Part shown: in pieces, positions 37,259 to 45,060 of the stretch
Position numbering within the stretch: the first letter of the stretch is position 1
Layout of the letters: each line of letters opens with the position of its first letter
Assembly (NCBI GenBank): GCA_049840795.1
Contig: JASGJK010000009.1
Span: forward strand, 236,240-300,239
DNA from: UPXZ01 sp049840795
GTDB lineage: Bacteria > Bacteroidota > Bacteroidia > Bacteroidales > Paludibacteraceae
DNA: 64,000 nt
Direction: 5' to 3'
Program-made: the position numbers and the translations under genes
The notes under the pieces: generated by a model
What the model saw: the letters and a program-made list of their open reading frames with translations, nothing else
Databases searched by the model: none
What the model was told of the DNA's origin: nothing

Positions 37259-39022
37259 ATGAAACAATTTCTAAAGTTCACATTAGCAACTATTGTTGGT
37301 ATAATACTTACATCGTTCTTGAGTGGCATATTTTTTCTCGGTATGATTGGTGTTATTGCCAGCAGTGCCGAAAAAACGGTAAAACTTAAACCTTATTCGG
37401 TATTTAAACTGGAGTTGGATGGAGAATTAATCGAACGCTCAGAAGATGATCCGTTTTCCGGTTTGTTCGCAAAGTCGTTGGGGCAGTCCAAACAAACGTC
37501 TATCGGGCTTGACGATGTGTTGTCAAATATTGAAAAAGCAGCTTCTGACACAAATATTAAAGGTATATATCTAAAAGCAGGAAGTTTATCCGGTGGTTTC
37601 GCATCAATGAAAGAAATAAGAGACGCTTTGGTTAAATTTAAAAAAACGGGAAAATTCATTGTCGCTTATGGCGATTTTTATACTCAAAAACTCTATTATC
37701 TTTGTTCTGTGGCAGATAAAATTTATCTGAATCCGCAGGGTATGCTCGATTTTAAGGGATTATCATCGGAAGTGATGTTTTATAAAAAAGCGCTTGAAAA
37801 ATTAGGTGTAGAGATGCAAGTTGTAAAAGTAGGAACATTCAAATCTGCCGTGGAACCATTTTTATTGGATAAAATGAGTGATGCCAACAGACAGCAAGTG
37901 ACTGTTTTTGCCCATTCAATATGGAAAAATCTTTTAAGTGAGATTTCTTCGTCCAGAAAAGTAACGACAGATTCCTTGAATGCTTATGCCGACCAAATGA
38001 TGATGTTTCAATCGCCCGAGAAAGTGTTGAAATCGAAGATGATTGATTCGCTGGTTTTTTCCGATGAAGTAGATTCTTTGATTAACAAACAATATCTTAA
38101 AAAGAAGAAATCGGAAGACGTTGATTACGTCCTGAATAGCGAGTTGGTTAATCTTCCGGATAATAAAAAATTGGAAAAATCCAAAATAGGAGTTATCTAT
38201 GCTTATGGTGGTATTGATATGAATGGAGATGACGGAATAGTATCTGAAGATATGGTTGAAACCATAAATGATGTGCGTAAGGATGAATCGATTAAAGCGG
38301 TGGTATTTCGCGTAAATTCTCCCGGAGGAAGCGCTTACGGCTCGGAACAGATACTTAATGCCATCAAGGAACTTAAAAAAGTGAAGCCGGTCATTGTTTC
38401 GATGGGAGACTATGCCGCGTCGGGCGGTTATTATATTTCTTGCGAGGCAGATGCCATTCTTGCTCAGCCTACAACATTGACAGGTTCCATCGGAATTTTT
38501 GGAACTATTCCGAATGTGAAAGGATTGTATGATAAGCTGGGCTTATCGGTTGATGTGGTTAAAACAAATAAGATGAGTGACGCCATCACTGCAAACAGAT
38601 CATTTACGCCCGAAGAGCGCGATTTGATGCAAGCATATGTAAATAGAGGCTACGAGCTCTTTGTAGGGCGATGCGCTGCCGGACGCAAGAAAACGGTTGA
38701 ACAAATTAAACAAATTGCCGAAGGACGTGTTTGGACAGGTGAAGACGCTGTTAAAATAGGATTAGTTGATAAACTTGGTACAATTAAAGATGCCGTAGCG
38801 CTTGCCGCTAAAAAAGCGAAGGTTACAAGTTTTAATATTGAAACCTATCCTGCTAAAGAAGATTTCTTTACTCGCTTTATGAAAGATTTCAATACATCGA
38901 TACAAACTCGTTTCATAAAAAAACAGTTGGGCGAGAATTATATGATTTGGGAACAAATTAAAAATGCACGGAATATGAACGGTATCTACGCGCTGATGCC
39001 GTTTGATGTGACGTTCAATTAA
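37259..39022 (+). CDS. sppA: Signal peptide peptidase SppA (67-kDa type)
   Basis: A 587-residue inner-membrane serine protease that digests signal peptides after their release. An N-terminal transmembrane helix is at about residues 8-32. The protein has two ClpP-like halves. The catalytic dyad is Lys195 in VGTFKSAVEPF and Ser388 in DYAASGGYYISC. The second half also has SPGGSAYGSEQI. The length matches the long form of the family. A terminator follows at 39101. Confidence 0.94.
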   Translation: MKQFLKFTLATIVGIILTSFLSGIFFLGMIGVIASSAEKTVKLKPYSVFKLELDGELIERSEDDPFSGLFAKSLGQSKQTSIGLDDVLSNIEKAASDTNIKGIYLKAGSLSGGFASMKEIRDALVKFKKTGKFIVAYGDFYTQKLYYLCSVADKIYLNPQGMLDFKGLSSEVMFYKKALEKLGVEMQVVKVGTFKSAVEPFLLDKMSDANRQQVTVFAHSIWKNLLSEISSSRKVTTDSLNAYADQMMMFQSPEKVLKSKMIDSLVFSDEVDSLINKQYLKKKKSEDVDYVLNSELVNLPDNKKLEKSKIGVIYAYGGIDMNGDDGIVSEDMVETINDVRKDESIKAVVFRVNSPGGSAYGSEQILNAIKELKKVKPVIVSMGDYAASGGYYISCEADAILAQPTTLTGSIGIFGTIPNVKGLYDKLGLSVDVVKTNKMSDAITANRSFTPEERDLMQAYVNRGYELFVGRCAAGRKKTVEQIKQIAEGRVWTGEDAVKIGLVDKLGTIKDAVALAAKKAKVTSFNIETYPAKEDFFTRFMKDFNTSIQTRFIKKQLGENYMIWEQIKNARNMNGIYALMPFDVTFN

Positions 39023-39100
39023 ATAAAATCAGCAAATTTCAAAACGAGTAAAAGTCTTACGACTGGATTAATTGCCTATTTTAATAGAAATAGAAAATTT

Positions 39101-39130
39101 AAAAGGCGACTTATATTGGTCGTCTTTTTT
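39101..39130 (+). terminator. Terminator after sppA
   Basis: AAAAGGCGAC and GTCGTCTTTT form a stem with one G-U type pair and a T run. Confidence 0.75.
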
Positions 39131-39151
39131 CGGTTTTTAGAAATAAAATTT

Positions 39152-39159
39152 TATCTTTG
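39152..39159 (+). promoter_or_regulatory. lpxK promoter -7 box
   Basis: TATCTTTG, an exact TAnnTTTG match, 22 bp before the lpxK start codon, which implies a short leader. Confidence 0.6.
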
Positions 39160-39180
39160 TAGAAAACAAGTTCGTTAAAT

Positions 39181-40239
39181 TTGAGTCTTATCAGTCGGAA
39201 TATATTAACACGCATTCTATCCATCGCTTATGGTGCGATAATGGAGATTAGAAACTTTCTGTTCAGAAAAAAAATCTTCTCCACCACATCATTTCAAACA
39301 CCGATAATAAGTATTGGAAATTTAGCTGTAGGCGGAACAGGAAAAACGCCGCATACCGAATATATTATTCGTTTGTTAAAAGACGACTATAATATTGCTA
39401 TCTTGAGTAGAGGGTATGGACGTAAAACTACCGGATTTTTACAGGCAGATACAACAACTACTGCCACTGAAATAGGTGATGAACCATTTCAAATTTATAC
39501 AAAATTCCCCGATATTTTTGTGTTTGTAGATGAAAAACGTGTACGTGGTGTGACAAAGATACTGGCTTCGCATCCTGAAATCGAAGTGATATTGTTGGAC
39601 GATGCCTATCAGCATCAGTATATTAAGCCAGGATTGTCTGTTTTGCTCACTGATTACATTCAACCTTATGCGCGAGACTTTGTTATGCCTTACGGGCGAT
39701 TGCGCGAGAGAAGAAAAAATTCCGATCGTGCTCACGTAATCATAGTTTCAAAGTGCCCGCCGGATATGACGGATGAAGAAAAGCAAATGCTTATAACGGA
39801 GATAAGAATTAAAAAACAGCAGGATGTCTTTTTTTCAGGATTGGTTTACGACAACTTTTATCCGGCATTTAATGAATGTAAAGTAGAAATAGAACAATTA
39901 TGTGATACGGACGTTGTTGTACTAACCTGTATTGAGAATCCGCAGCCGATGATAAAGTATGTTGAAAAATTGGTAAAGTCAATAGAAAAATTTACTTTTG
40001 CCGACCACCACCGATTTACTAAAAAAGAGTTGGACAAAATAGAAAAGAAATCATACGGTAAAGTAATTGTAACAACAGAAAAGGATTTAGCCCGTTTAAA
40101 ATCAATAGGCGATATTAGCGTTGTATTAAAAGAAAAATTATTGGTTTTACCAATGAGAGTTAAAATATTAAACCATAGAGAAGATTCGTTTAATCTAAAA
40201 TTGAAAAGCTATGTTAGAGAAAATTCAAGAAACAGCTAA
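39181..40239 (+). CDS. lpxK: Tetraacyldisaccharide 4'-kinase LpxK
   Basis: A 352-residue lipid A biosynthesis kinase that phosphorylates the 4' position of the disaccharide precursor at the inner membrane. The P-loop is AVGGTGKTPHTEY (Lys55). Other conserved parts are ILSRGYGRKTTGF, GDEPFQIYTKFP, LDDAYQHQYI and FADHHRFTKKEL. The start codon is TTG, chosen because MSLISRNILTRILSIAYG matches the family N-terminus. Its 3' end overlaps punA by 29 bp, which suggests coupled translation. Confidence 0.94.
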   Translation: MSLISRNILTRILSIAYGAIMEIRNFLFRKKIFSTTSFQTPIISIGNLAVGGTGKTPHTEYIIRLLKDDYNIAILSRGYGRKTTGFLQADTTTTATEIGDEPFQIYTKFPDIFVFVDEKRVRGVTKILASHPEIEVILLDDAYQHQYIKPGLSVLLTDYIQPYARDFVMPYGRLRERRKNSDRAHVIIVSKCPPDMTDEEKQMLITEIRIKKQQDVFFSGLVYDNFYPAFNECKVEIEQLCDTDVVVLTCIENPQPMIKYVEKLVKSIEKFTFADHHRFTKKELDKIEKKSYGKVIVTTEKDLARLKSIGDISVVLKEKLLVLPMRVKILNHREDSFNLKLKSYVRENSRNS

Positions 40240-41023
40240 TTTTATCAAATCAAAAGTGTCAGATTTACCAAAGACAGGTATCATACTTGGAACAGGCTTA
40301 GGAAATTTGGTGACACAAATTACAGATAAGTTAGAAATTCCTTATGAAGATATTCCGAATTTCCCTGTTTCAACCGTTGAAGGTCACAGTGGAAAACTTA
40401 TTTTTGGTTTTTTAGGTGATGTGAAAGTGCTTGCTATGCAGGGGCGTTTTCATTACTACGAAGGCTATGATATGAAGCAAGTGACTTTTCCCGTGCGTGT
40501 GATGAAGGCTATCGATATTGAAAACTTACTTGTATCCAATGCTTCGGGAGGGATGAATCCCGATTTTGAAATTGGAGATTTGATGATTATTACTGATCAT
40601 ATCAATCTGTTTCCAGAGCATCCGTTGCGTGGTAAAAACTTTAAGGAACTTGGCGTACGCTTTCCTGATATGAGCGAGGCATACAACAAGATATTTATAG
40701 AAAAAGCCAAGGCTATTGCCAAACGAAATAATATCAAAACGGTTGAAGGTGTTTATGTTGGAACATCCGGACCTACATTTGAAACTCCGGCAGAATATCG
40801 CTATTTCAGAAATTGCGGAGGCGATGCCGTAGGTATGAGTACCGTACCCGAAGTAATTGTGGCAAATCATACGGGAATTCGGGTTTTTGGAATATCTATT
40901 ATCACTGACTTGGGTGTGCCGGGAAAAATTGTTGAAGTTTCGCACGAGGAAGTACAAGAAATTGGTAATAAAGTTCAACCCTTGATGACCCAGATAATGA
41001 AAGAGTTAGCGGCGGAAATATAG
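40211..41023 (+). CDS. punA: Purine-nucleoside phosphorylase
   Basis: A 270-residue trimeric-type enzyme that splits purine nucleosides with phosphate for salvage. Motifs present are GIILGTGLGNLVTQI, EGHSGKLIFGFLGD (phosphate binding), MQGRFHYYEGY, and the base-binding region GPTFETPAEYRYFRN followed by GDAVGMSTVPEVIVANH. The ATG lies inside the end of lpxK. Adjacent lpxK and punA genes are common in Bacteroidales. Confidence 0.94.
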   Translation: MLEKIQETANFIKSKVSDLPKTGIILGTGLGNLVTQITDKLEIPYEDIPNFPVSTVEGHSGKLIFGFLGDVKVLAMQGRFHYYEGYDMKQVTFPVRVMKAIDIENLLVSNASGGMNPDFEIGDLMIITDHINLFPEHPLRGKNFKELGVRFPDMSEAYNKIFIEKAKAIAKRNNIKTVEGVYVGTSGPTFETPAEYRYFRNCGGDAVGMSTVPEVIVANHTGIRVFGISIITDLGVPGKIVEVSHEEVQEIGNKVQPLMTQIMKELAAEI

Positions 41024-41115
41024 AAAAGAATTTATTGAACGCACACAATTATTTTTATTTAAAAGAGATTCTATAAATTAGAATGTGATATGTTTAATAT
41101 ACAGCGGCTTTCAAT

Positions 41116-41222
41116 TCCCCTAAATCCCCTTTCACCAAAGGGGACTTTTCGCATCGTAAGTATTATTGAAGACATCCGTCCATTGAACTCCGCATTCCCC
41201 CTTTGAAAAGAGGGTAGGGGGA
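41116..41222. repeat. Pair of REP-like C/G-rich palindromic units
   Basis: The first unit has CCCCTAAATCCCCTTT and AAAGGGGACTT around CACC. The second has CCCCCTTT and AAAAGAGGGTAGGGGGA. Both share the CCCCTTT/AAAGGGG theme with copies at 4551, 43850 and 43931, all with short A-rich loops. Confidence 0.7.
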
Positions 41223-41286
41223 TTGATTTGCTTTCAGCTGATTACCAGTACTATAATCTTTTATTCTATATAATCTATAAACTATT

Positions 41287-41334
41287 ACGAAGCCATAAAG
41301 TACATATCTTACTGTGGCTTCGTTTGTTTTTTTC
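41287..41334 (+). terminator. Terminator-like hairpin before the hydrolase gene
   Basis: ACGAAGCCA and TGGCTTCGT pair perfectly, followed by TTGTTTTTTT. It probably ends the lpxK-punA transcript, with the palindromic repeats inside the 3' untranslated part. Confidence 0.75.
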
Positions 41335-41365
41335 GATACACATAGATTTCAAAAAATGTAAATAG

Positions 41366-42298
41366 ATGAAAAGACCGTTATACATTTTTTTAGCCATCTG
41401 TTTTTTAATTATTTCATCTGAAACATCGGCTCAGAGAATTGACAAAAAACTTATTTCACTGTTAGAAAAACAAACCATCGGATTTCAGGGTATAATCGGT
41501 GTGTATGTGAAGAACCTTGCAACCGGTAAAGAAGCGTTTGTAAATGCTGATACTGTTTTTCCAACGGCAAGTACCATTAAAGTACCTATTATGGTCGGTA
41601 TTTTTGATAAAATAGAGAAAAAGGAGCTGAATTACTTCCAGCCGCTAACATACGATATAAAAAAACAACTTTACAGCGGTGATGACGGATTGATTGCCTC
41701 TCTGCGTGACAGTGCAAAAGTGCCGTTGAGCGAAGTACAGATGTTGAGTATTTGTACGAGTGATAACAGCGCCAGTTTGTGGTTGCAGGAATTAGCCGGA
41801 ACAGGAACGGCAATCAATCAGCTGATGGAGAATATCGGATTGAAGAATACGCGCGTTAACTCTCGAACTCCGGGAAGAGAAAGAAATCGGGAAATTTTTG
41901 GCTGGGGACAAACGACACCACGTGAAATGGCATCATTGTTAGTAAAAATGCGGAACAGGACAATTATTTCACCGTCAGCTTGCGACGAAATGTACCGTAT
42001 TTTAGGAACTATTTATTATCGTGATAGAGCGTTGAGCCAAATCCCTCCAACGGTAAACACTGCGTCAAAACAAGGGATGGTCAGCGCGTCACGCTCCGAA
42101 GTGGTATTGGTGAACGCTCCGCATGGCGATTATGTATTTGCTGTTTTCACTAAAAACCAAAAAGACACTTTGTGCAAAAAAGACAACGAAGGACGTCGGC
42201 AAATTGTAGAAATATCTGCGTTACTATGGAATTACTTTGAACCAAAGTATGGTTGGAAACCGGCAGCAAACCACGAAAGATTTGACGGAGAGGATTGA
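41366..42298 (+). CDS. Class A beta-lactamase-fold serine hydrolase
   Basis: A 310-residue exported protein (signal peptide 1-22). The active-site serine motif is STIK (Ser69-Lys72), followed by SDN (Ser132-Asn134). The position of the usual KTG is KQG (Lys234-Gly236), and a GRERNRE stretch lies where the omega loop would be. I cannot identify the general-base glutamate with certainty. This is the fold of class A beta-lactamases and of related serine hydrolases. With a non-standard third motif and housekeeping surroundings, antibiotic hydrolysis cannot be claimed. Confidence 0.75.
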   Translation: MKRPLYIFLAICFLIISSETSAQRIDKKLISLLEKQTIGFQGIIGVYVKNLATGKEAFVNADTVFPTASTIKVPIMVGIFDKIEKKELNYFQPLTYDIKKQLYSGDDGLIASLRDSAKVPLSEVQMLSICTSDNSASLWLQELAGTGTAINQLMENIGLKNTRVNSRTPGRERNREIFGWGQTTPREMASLLVKMRNRTIISPSACDEMYRILGTIYYRDRALSQIPPTVNTASKQGMVSASRSEVVLVNAPHGDYVFAVFTKNQKDTLCKKDNEGRRQIVEISALLWNYFEPKYGWKPAANHERFDGED

Positions 42299-42940
42299 TT
42301 ATGGTTGTAACCGTTCAATTTTCCACGTTCCATCGTTTTGCAAGGTATAAAGCAGCCGGTCGTGCATACGGCTCGGGCGTCCCTGCCAAAACTCAATGGC
42401 AGTAGGTTTTACCCGATAACCGCCCCAGTGCGGAGGTTTGGGAATTACGCCTCGTTTGAAACGTTCGGAATAATAATCAAAAGTTTCTTTCAGAAAACTT
42501 TTACCGGCAACAGCCAAACTTTGTGCTGAAGCCCACGCGCCTATTTTACTCCCATCCGGGCGACTGTTGAAGTAATCGATACTCTCTTGAACACTGGTTT
42601 TTTCTGTCACGCCGGTAATGCGGATTTGCCTTTCCAATTCTTTCCAAAAAATCACTAAACACGTATTCGGATTTTCACTTAATTCCAATCCTTTCTGACT
42701 GTTGTAATTGGAGAAAAACACAAAACCGCGCTCGTCAAACGCTTTTAGCAAAACTATTCTGGCATCCGGAATTCCTTTATTTACTGTGGCTATTGTCATA
42801 GCGTTCACTTCCGAAATATCAGATTCCATCGCTTCGTTCCACCATCGCTCAAACATATCAATAGCATTTCTTTGAGCATCTTTCTCATCCAAACTTTTTT
42901 TGGAGTAGTTTATTCTGATATCGGCAATATTTTGGTGCAT
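42299..42940 (-). CDS. pdxH: Pyridoxamine 5'-phosphate oxidase
   Basis: A 213-residue FMN enzyme that makes pyridoxal 5'-phosphate. Seen motifs are PDARIVLLKAFDERGFVFFSNYNSQKG, EKTSVQESIDYFNSRPDGSKIGAWAS, and the C-terminal PTAIEFWQGRPSRMHDRLLY followed by WKIERLQP. The length is normal. It directly abuts the stop of the convergent hydrolase. Several PLP enzymes lie in the sulfur locus further right, though no link is implied by distance. Confidence 0.95.
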   Translation of the reverse strand: MHQNIADIRINYSKKSLDEKDAQRNAIDMFERWWNEAMESDISEVNAMTIATVNKGIPDARIVLLKAFDERGFVFFSNYNSQKGLELSENPNTCLVIFWKELERQIRITGVTEKTSVQESIDYFNSRPDGSKIGAWASAQSLAVAGKSFLKETFDYYSERFKRGVIPKPPHWGGYRVKPTAIEFWQGRPSRMHDRLLYTLQNDGTWKIERLQP

Positions 42941-42980
42941 TTTTATAGTTACTATTTTTAAATTGACTATTTATTTAATC

Positions 42981-43110
42981 GCCACGCCTTTTAAGGCGTG
43001 GATATAATGATTTAATGAAAAATGGCTTTAGCCAAAATTTAAAACTCTTAAATTTGGGATAAATCCCACTTTGGGTGATATTTACTCATCCACGCCTTAA
43101 AAGGCGTGGC
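42981..43110. repeat. 130-bp element with perfect 23-bp inverted ends
   Basis: The left end GCCACGCCTTTTAAGGCGTGG (42981-43003, including AT) is the exact reverse complement of the right end (43088-43110). Each end is also close to self-palindromic. Inside, GGCTTTAGCC, GGGATAAATCCC and a CAAAATTT/AAATTTG pair give further small hairpins. This is the layout of REP-type or IS200/RAYT-linked palindromic elements. No transposase gene of that kind is in the window. Confidence 0.8.
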
Positions 43111-43126
43111 AATTGATAAACAATTT

Positions 43127-43846
43127 CTAAAAATTACACAACACATCTGCCAAATGAATTCCTTTGACGGGTAAATTGTGTTTTGCAATGTAACCGTTGA
43201 TATTCATTAAACACGAGGCTTCGGTGCTGATAATGTATTCCGCTCCGGTAGCGAGTGCGTTTTCTACTTTTTTTTCTGCCATTGCTGATGATATGTCGGT
43301 GTGTTTTACGGCAAAAGTTCCGCCAAAACCGCAACAGGTTTCACATTCGTCCATTTCTATTAATTCTAAACCTTTTATATGGCTCAAAAGTTCTCTTGGT
43401 TCTTTTTTTATCCCGTATTCACGCAAAGCGGAGCAGCTGTCGTGATACGTTACTTTGTGCGGAAAGCTTGCTCCCAAATCGGTTATTTTTAACTCGTTCA
43501 CAAGAAAATCAGAAAGTTCAAACATTTGAGTTTTCTGTTTTTCGAGTTGCACTAATAATTTCGGTTTGTCTTTCAGAATTTTATGGTAATGATGGATAAC
43601 AAAGCTTGTACACGATGCCGAAGGCGAAACCACAGGCATTTCGGCATTGAAATCGTTCATAAATTTTTGCGCCAATGCACCTGCTTCGTACCAATAACCA
43701 CTATTAAACGCAGGTTGACCACAACACGTTTGTTTTGGATTATAATGTACTTTACATCCTGCCTTTTCCAAAATTTTGATGGTACTAAAACCCGTTTCTG
43801 GATAAAGCTGATCAATAAAGCACGGTATAAAAAGTTGAACGTCCAT
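43127..43846 (-). CDS. CCG-domain iron-sulfur protein, LutA/YkgE-like
   Basis: About 239 residues starting at MDVQLFIPCFIDQLYP. The open frame runs eight codons further, but that part lies in a palindromic repeat. Two cysteine-rich CCG modules are present: TCCGQPAFNSG near residue 47 and CETCCGFGGTF near residue 180, with further Cys at CTSF and DSCSALREYG. This is the pattern of LutA/LldE, one of three subunits of L-lactate utilisation. The partner genes lutB and lutC are not in the adjacent sequence, so the physiological reaction is uncertain. Confidence 0.85.
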   Translation of the reverse strand: MDVQLFIPCFIDQLYPETGFSTIKILEKAGCKVHYNPKQTCCGQPAFNSGYWYEAGALAQKFMNDFNAEMPVVSPSASCTSFVIHHYHKILKDKPKLLVQLEKQKTQMFELSDFLVNELKITDLGASFPHKVTYHDSCSALREYGIKKEPRELLSHIKGLELIEMDECETCCGFGGTFAVKHTDISSAMAEKKVENALATGAEYIISTEASCLMNINGYIAKHNLPVKGIHLADVLCNF

Positions 43847-43849
43847 AAG

Positions 43850-43953
43850 GCTCTCCTTAGCCCTCTCCAAAGGAGAGGGAAATTACATTTAATTATTCTT
43901 TAAAATACAATTACGTTTGCTTTATCCACTCTCCCTTCCCTTTGGGAAGGGTT
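43850..43953. repeat. Two more REP-like palindromes between genes
   Basis: CCCTCTCC-AA-AGGAGAGGG lies at 43861-43879 and CCCTTCCC-TTT-GGGAAGGG at 43933-43951. They flank the start of the LutA-like gene and resemble the units at 41116 and in valS. Confidence 0.7.
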
Positions 43954-43966
43954 GGGGTAGGGATTT

Positions 43967-44986
43967 TTACCACCACAAATCCACATACACGGGTAGATGA
44001 TCAGCAAATCCGCCTTGGTATTTCATTCCGTTGTAGGTTCTGAATGCTTTTTTCCCCAGAAATTTCTCATCGTCTTGTAATAAAAAATCAGCACTAAAAA
44101 CGTGTAAATCTTTTTCGGAAGTAAATATCTTATTTGTAGGTTTAAGTAAGTTGCCCGAAACGATGATTTGATCCAACATTCCCCATTCGGCTTCGTGTTT
44201 GTGCGTTCCGATTCCTTTTTTGTGCAAAGCAAAAGCCAAGTTGTACAATTCCGAAGTTGAAACAGAATCTTTTAATTCGTTTGCTTTCAGCATTTTTTCA
44301 ATGCTTTCATTGGTGGGATAATCGTTAAAATCTCCCATAATGATGATATTTGCATCGGCATCAGCAGAAAAAACACTGTCCACTTTGGCTCTCAATGTAG
44401 ATGCTACAAACATTCGTCGGTCTTCCGATTCTAATTCGCCCCCCAATCGTGATGGAAAATGGCATACAAATATATTTAGCGTGTCGCCCGTTGGTATTTT
44501 TCCTGCCACGTACAAAATGTCGCGCGTTTTTCTAACAGAGTTCGGAAAATTTATTCTGATGGGCTCGCTATGAAATGGTTTGAACATTTCGGGCTGATAA
44601 AGTAACGCTACATCCACACCGCGTGCATCAGGCGACTCGTAATGAACATATTTATATTTCAAATTTTTTAATGGCGAATATTTAGTCAGATCCACCATAC
44701 ATTTCTCGCTTTCAACCTCACAAAGCGCCACCAACGCGGGCGGTTCCCAACCACCGGCAGTTGCTATTACCTTAGATATGTGATTTTGCTTGGCGCGGTA
44801 TTTCTCTATGTTCCAAGCGCGTATTCCTGTGGGTAAATATTCTTCATCTTGAGTCAAAGAATCATCTACGCAATCAAAATAATTCTCTACATTGTAGCTC
44901 ATCACTTTAAAAATCTTTCTTTCTACCTGACTTTTGGCTGTAAAAAAAGACGATGTAAACAAAACAATAAAGATTATTTTTTTCAT
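43967..44986 (-). CDS. Endonuclease/exonuclease/phosphatase-family exported protein
   Basis: A 339-residue protein with a signal peptide (1-19, ending TAKS). The fold's metal and catalytic motifs are all seen: VMSYNVENYFD, ALCEVESEK, IIMGDFNDYP, and a C-terminal FADHLPVYVDLWW (Asp-His). The substrate could be nucleic acid or a phosphorylated small molecule; the exported location suggests an extracytoplasmic phosphodiesterase or nuclease. It sits 74 bp downstream of the beta-helix lipoprotein on the same strand. Confidence 0.85.
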   Translation of the reverse strand: MKKIIFIVLFTSSFFTAKSQVERKIFKVMSYNVENYFDCVDDSLTQDEEYLPTGIRAWNIEKYRAKQNHISKVIATAGGWEPPALVALCEVESEKCMVDLTKYSPLKNLKYKYVHYESPDARGVDVALLYQPEMFKPFHSEPIRINFPNSVRKTRDILYVAGKIPTGDTLNIFVCHFPSRLGGELESEDRRMFVASTLRAKVDSVFSADADANIIIMGDFNDYPTNESIEKMLKANELKDSVSTSELYNLAFALHKKGIGTHKHEAEWGMLDQIIVSGNLLKPTNKIFTSEKDLHVFSADFLLQDDEKFLGKKAFRTYNGMKYQGGFADHLPVYVDLWW

Positions 44987-45060
44987 AGGTTTAAGAATTT
45001 TGTGTTTTATTTTTTACCGAAAACAAGCAAAATAACAACAACAATTCAACTAATAACCAC

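Larger units (their letters stand above)
41024..41365. other. Intergenic region rich in palindromic repeats
   Basis: 342 bp with no gene. It carries two C/G-rich palindromic units (41116-41222) and a terminator-like hairpin (41287-41334). Confidence 0.5.

Noticed and set aside
40526..40978. 150-codon reverse-strand open frame
   Set aside because: Antisense to punA, which is certain by its motifs.
41366..42298. Antibiotic-resistance beta-lactamase
   Set aside because: The third active-site motif is not standard and the context is housekeeping; only the fold is supported.
43847..43870. Earlier start for the LutA-like protein
   Set aside because: The extra eight codons fall in a palindromic repeat; MDVQLFIPCF is the usual family start.
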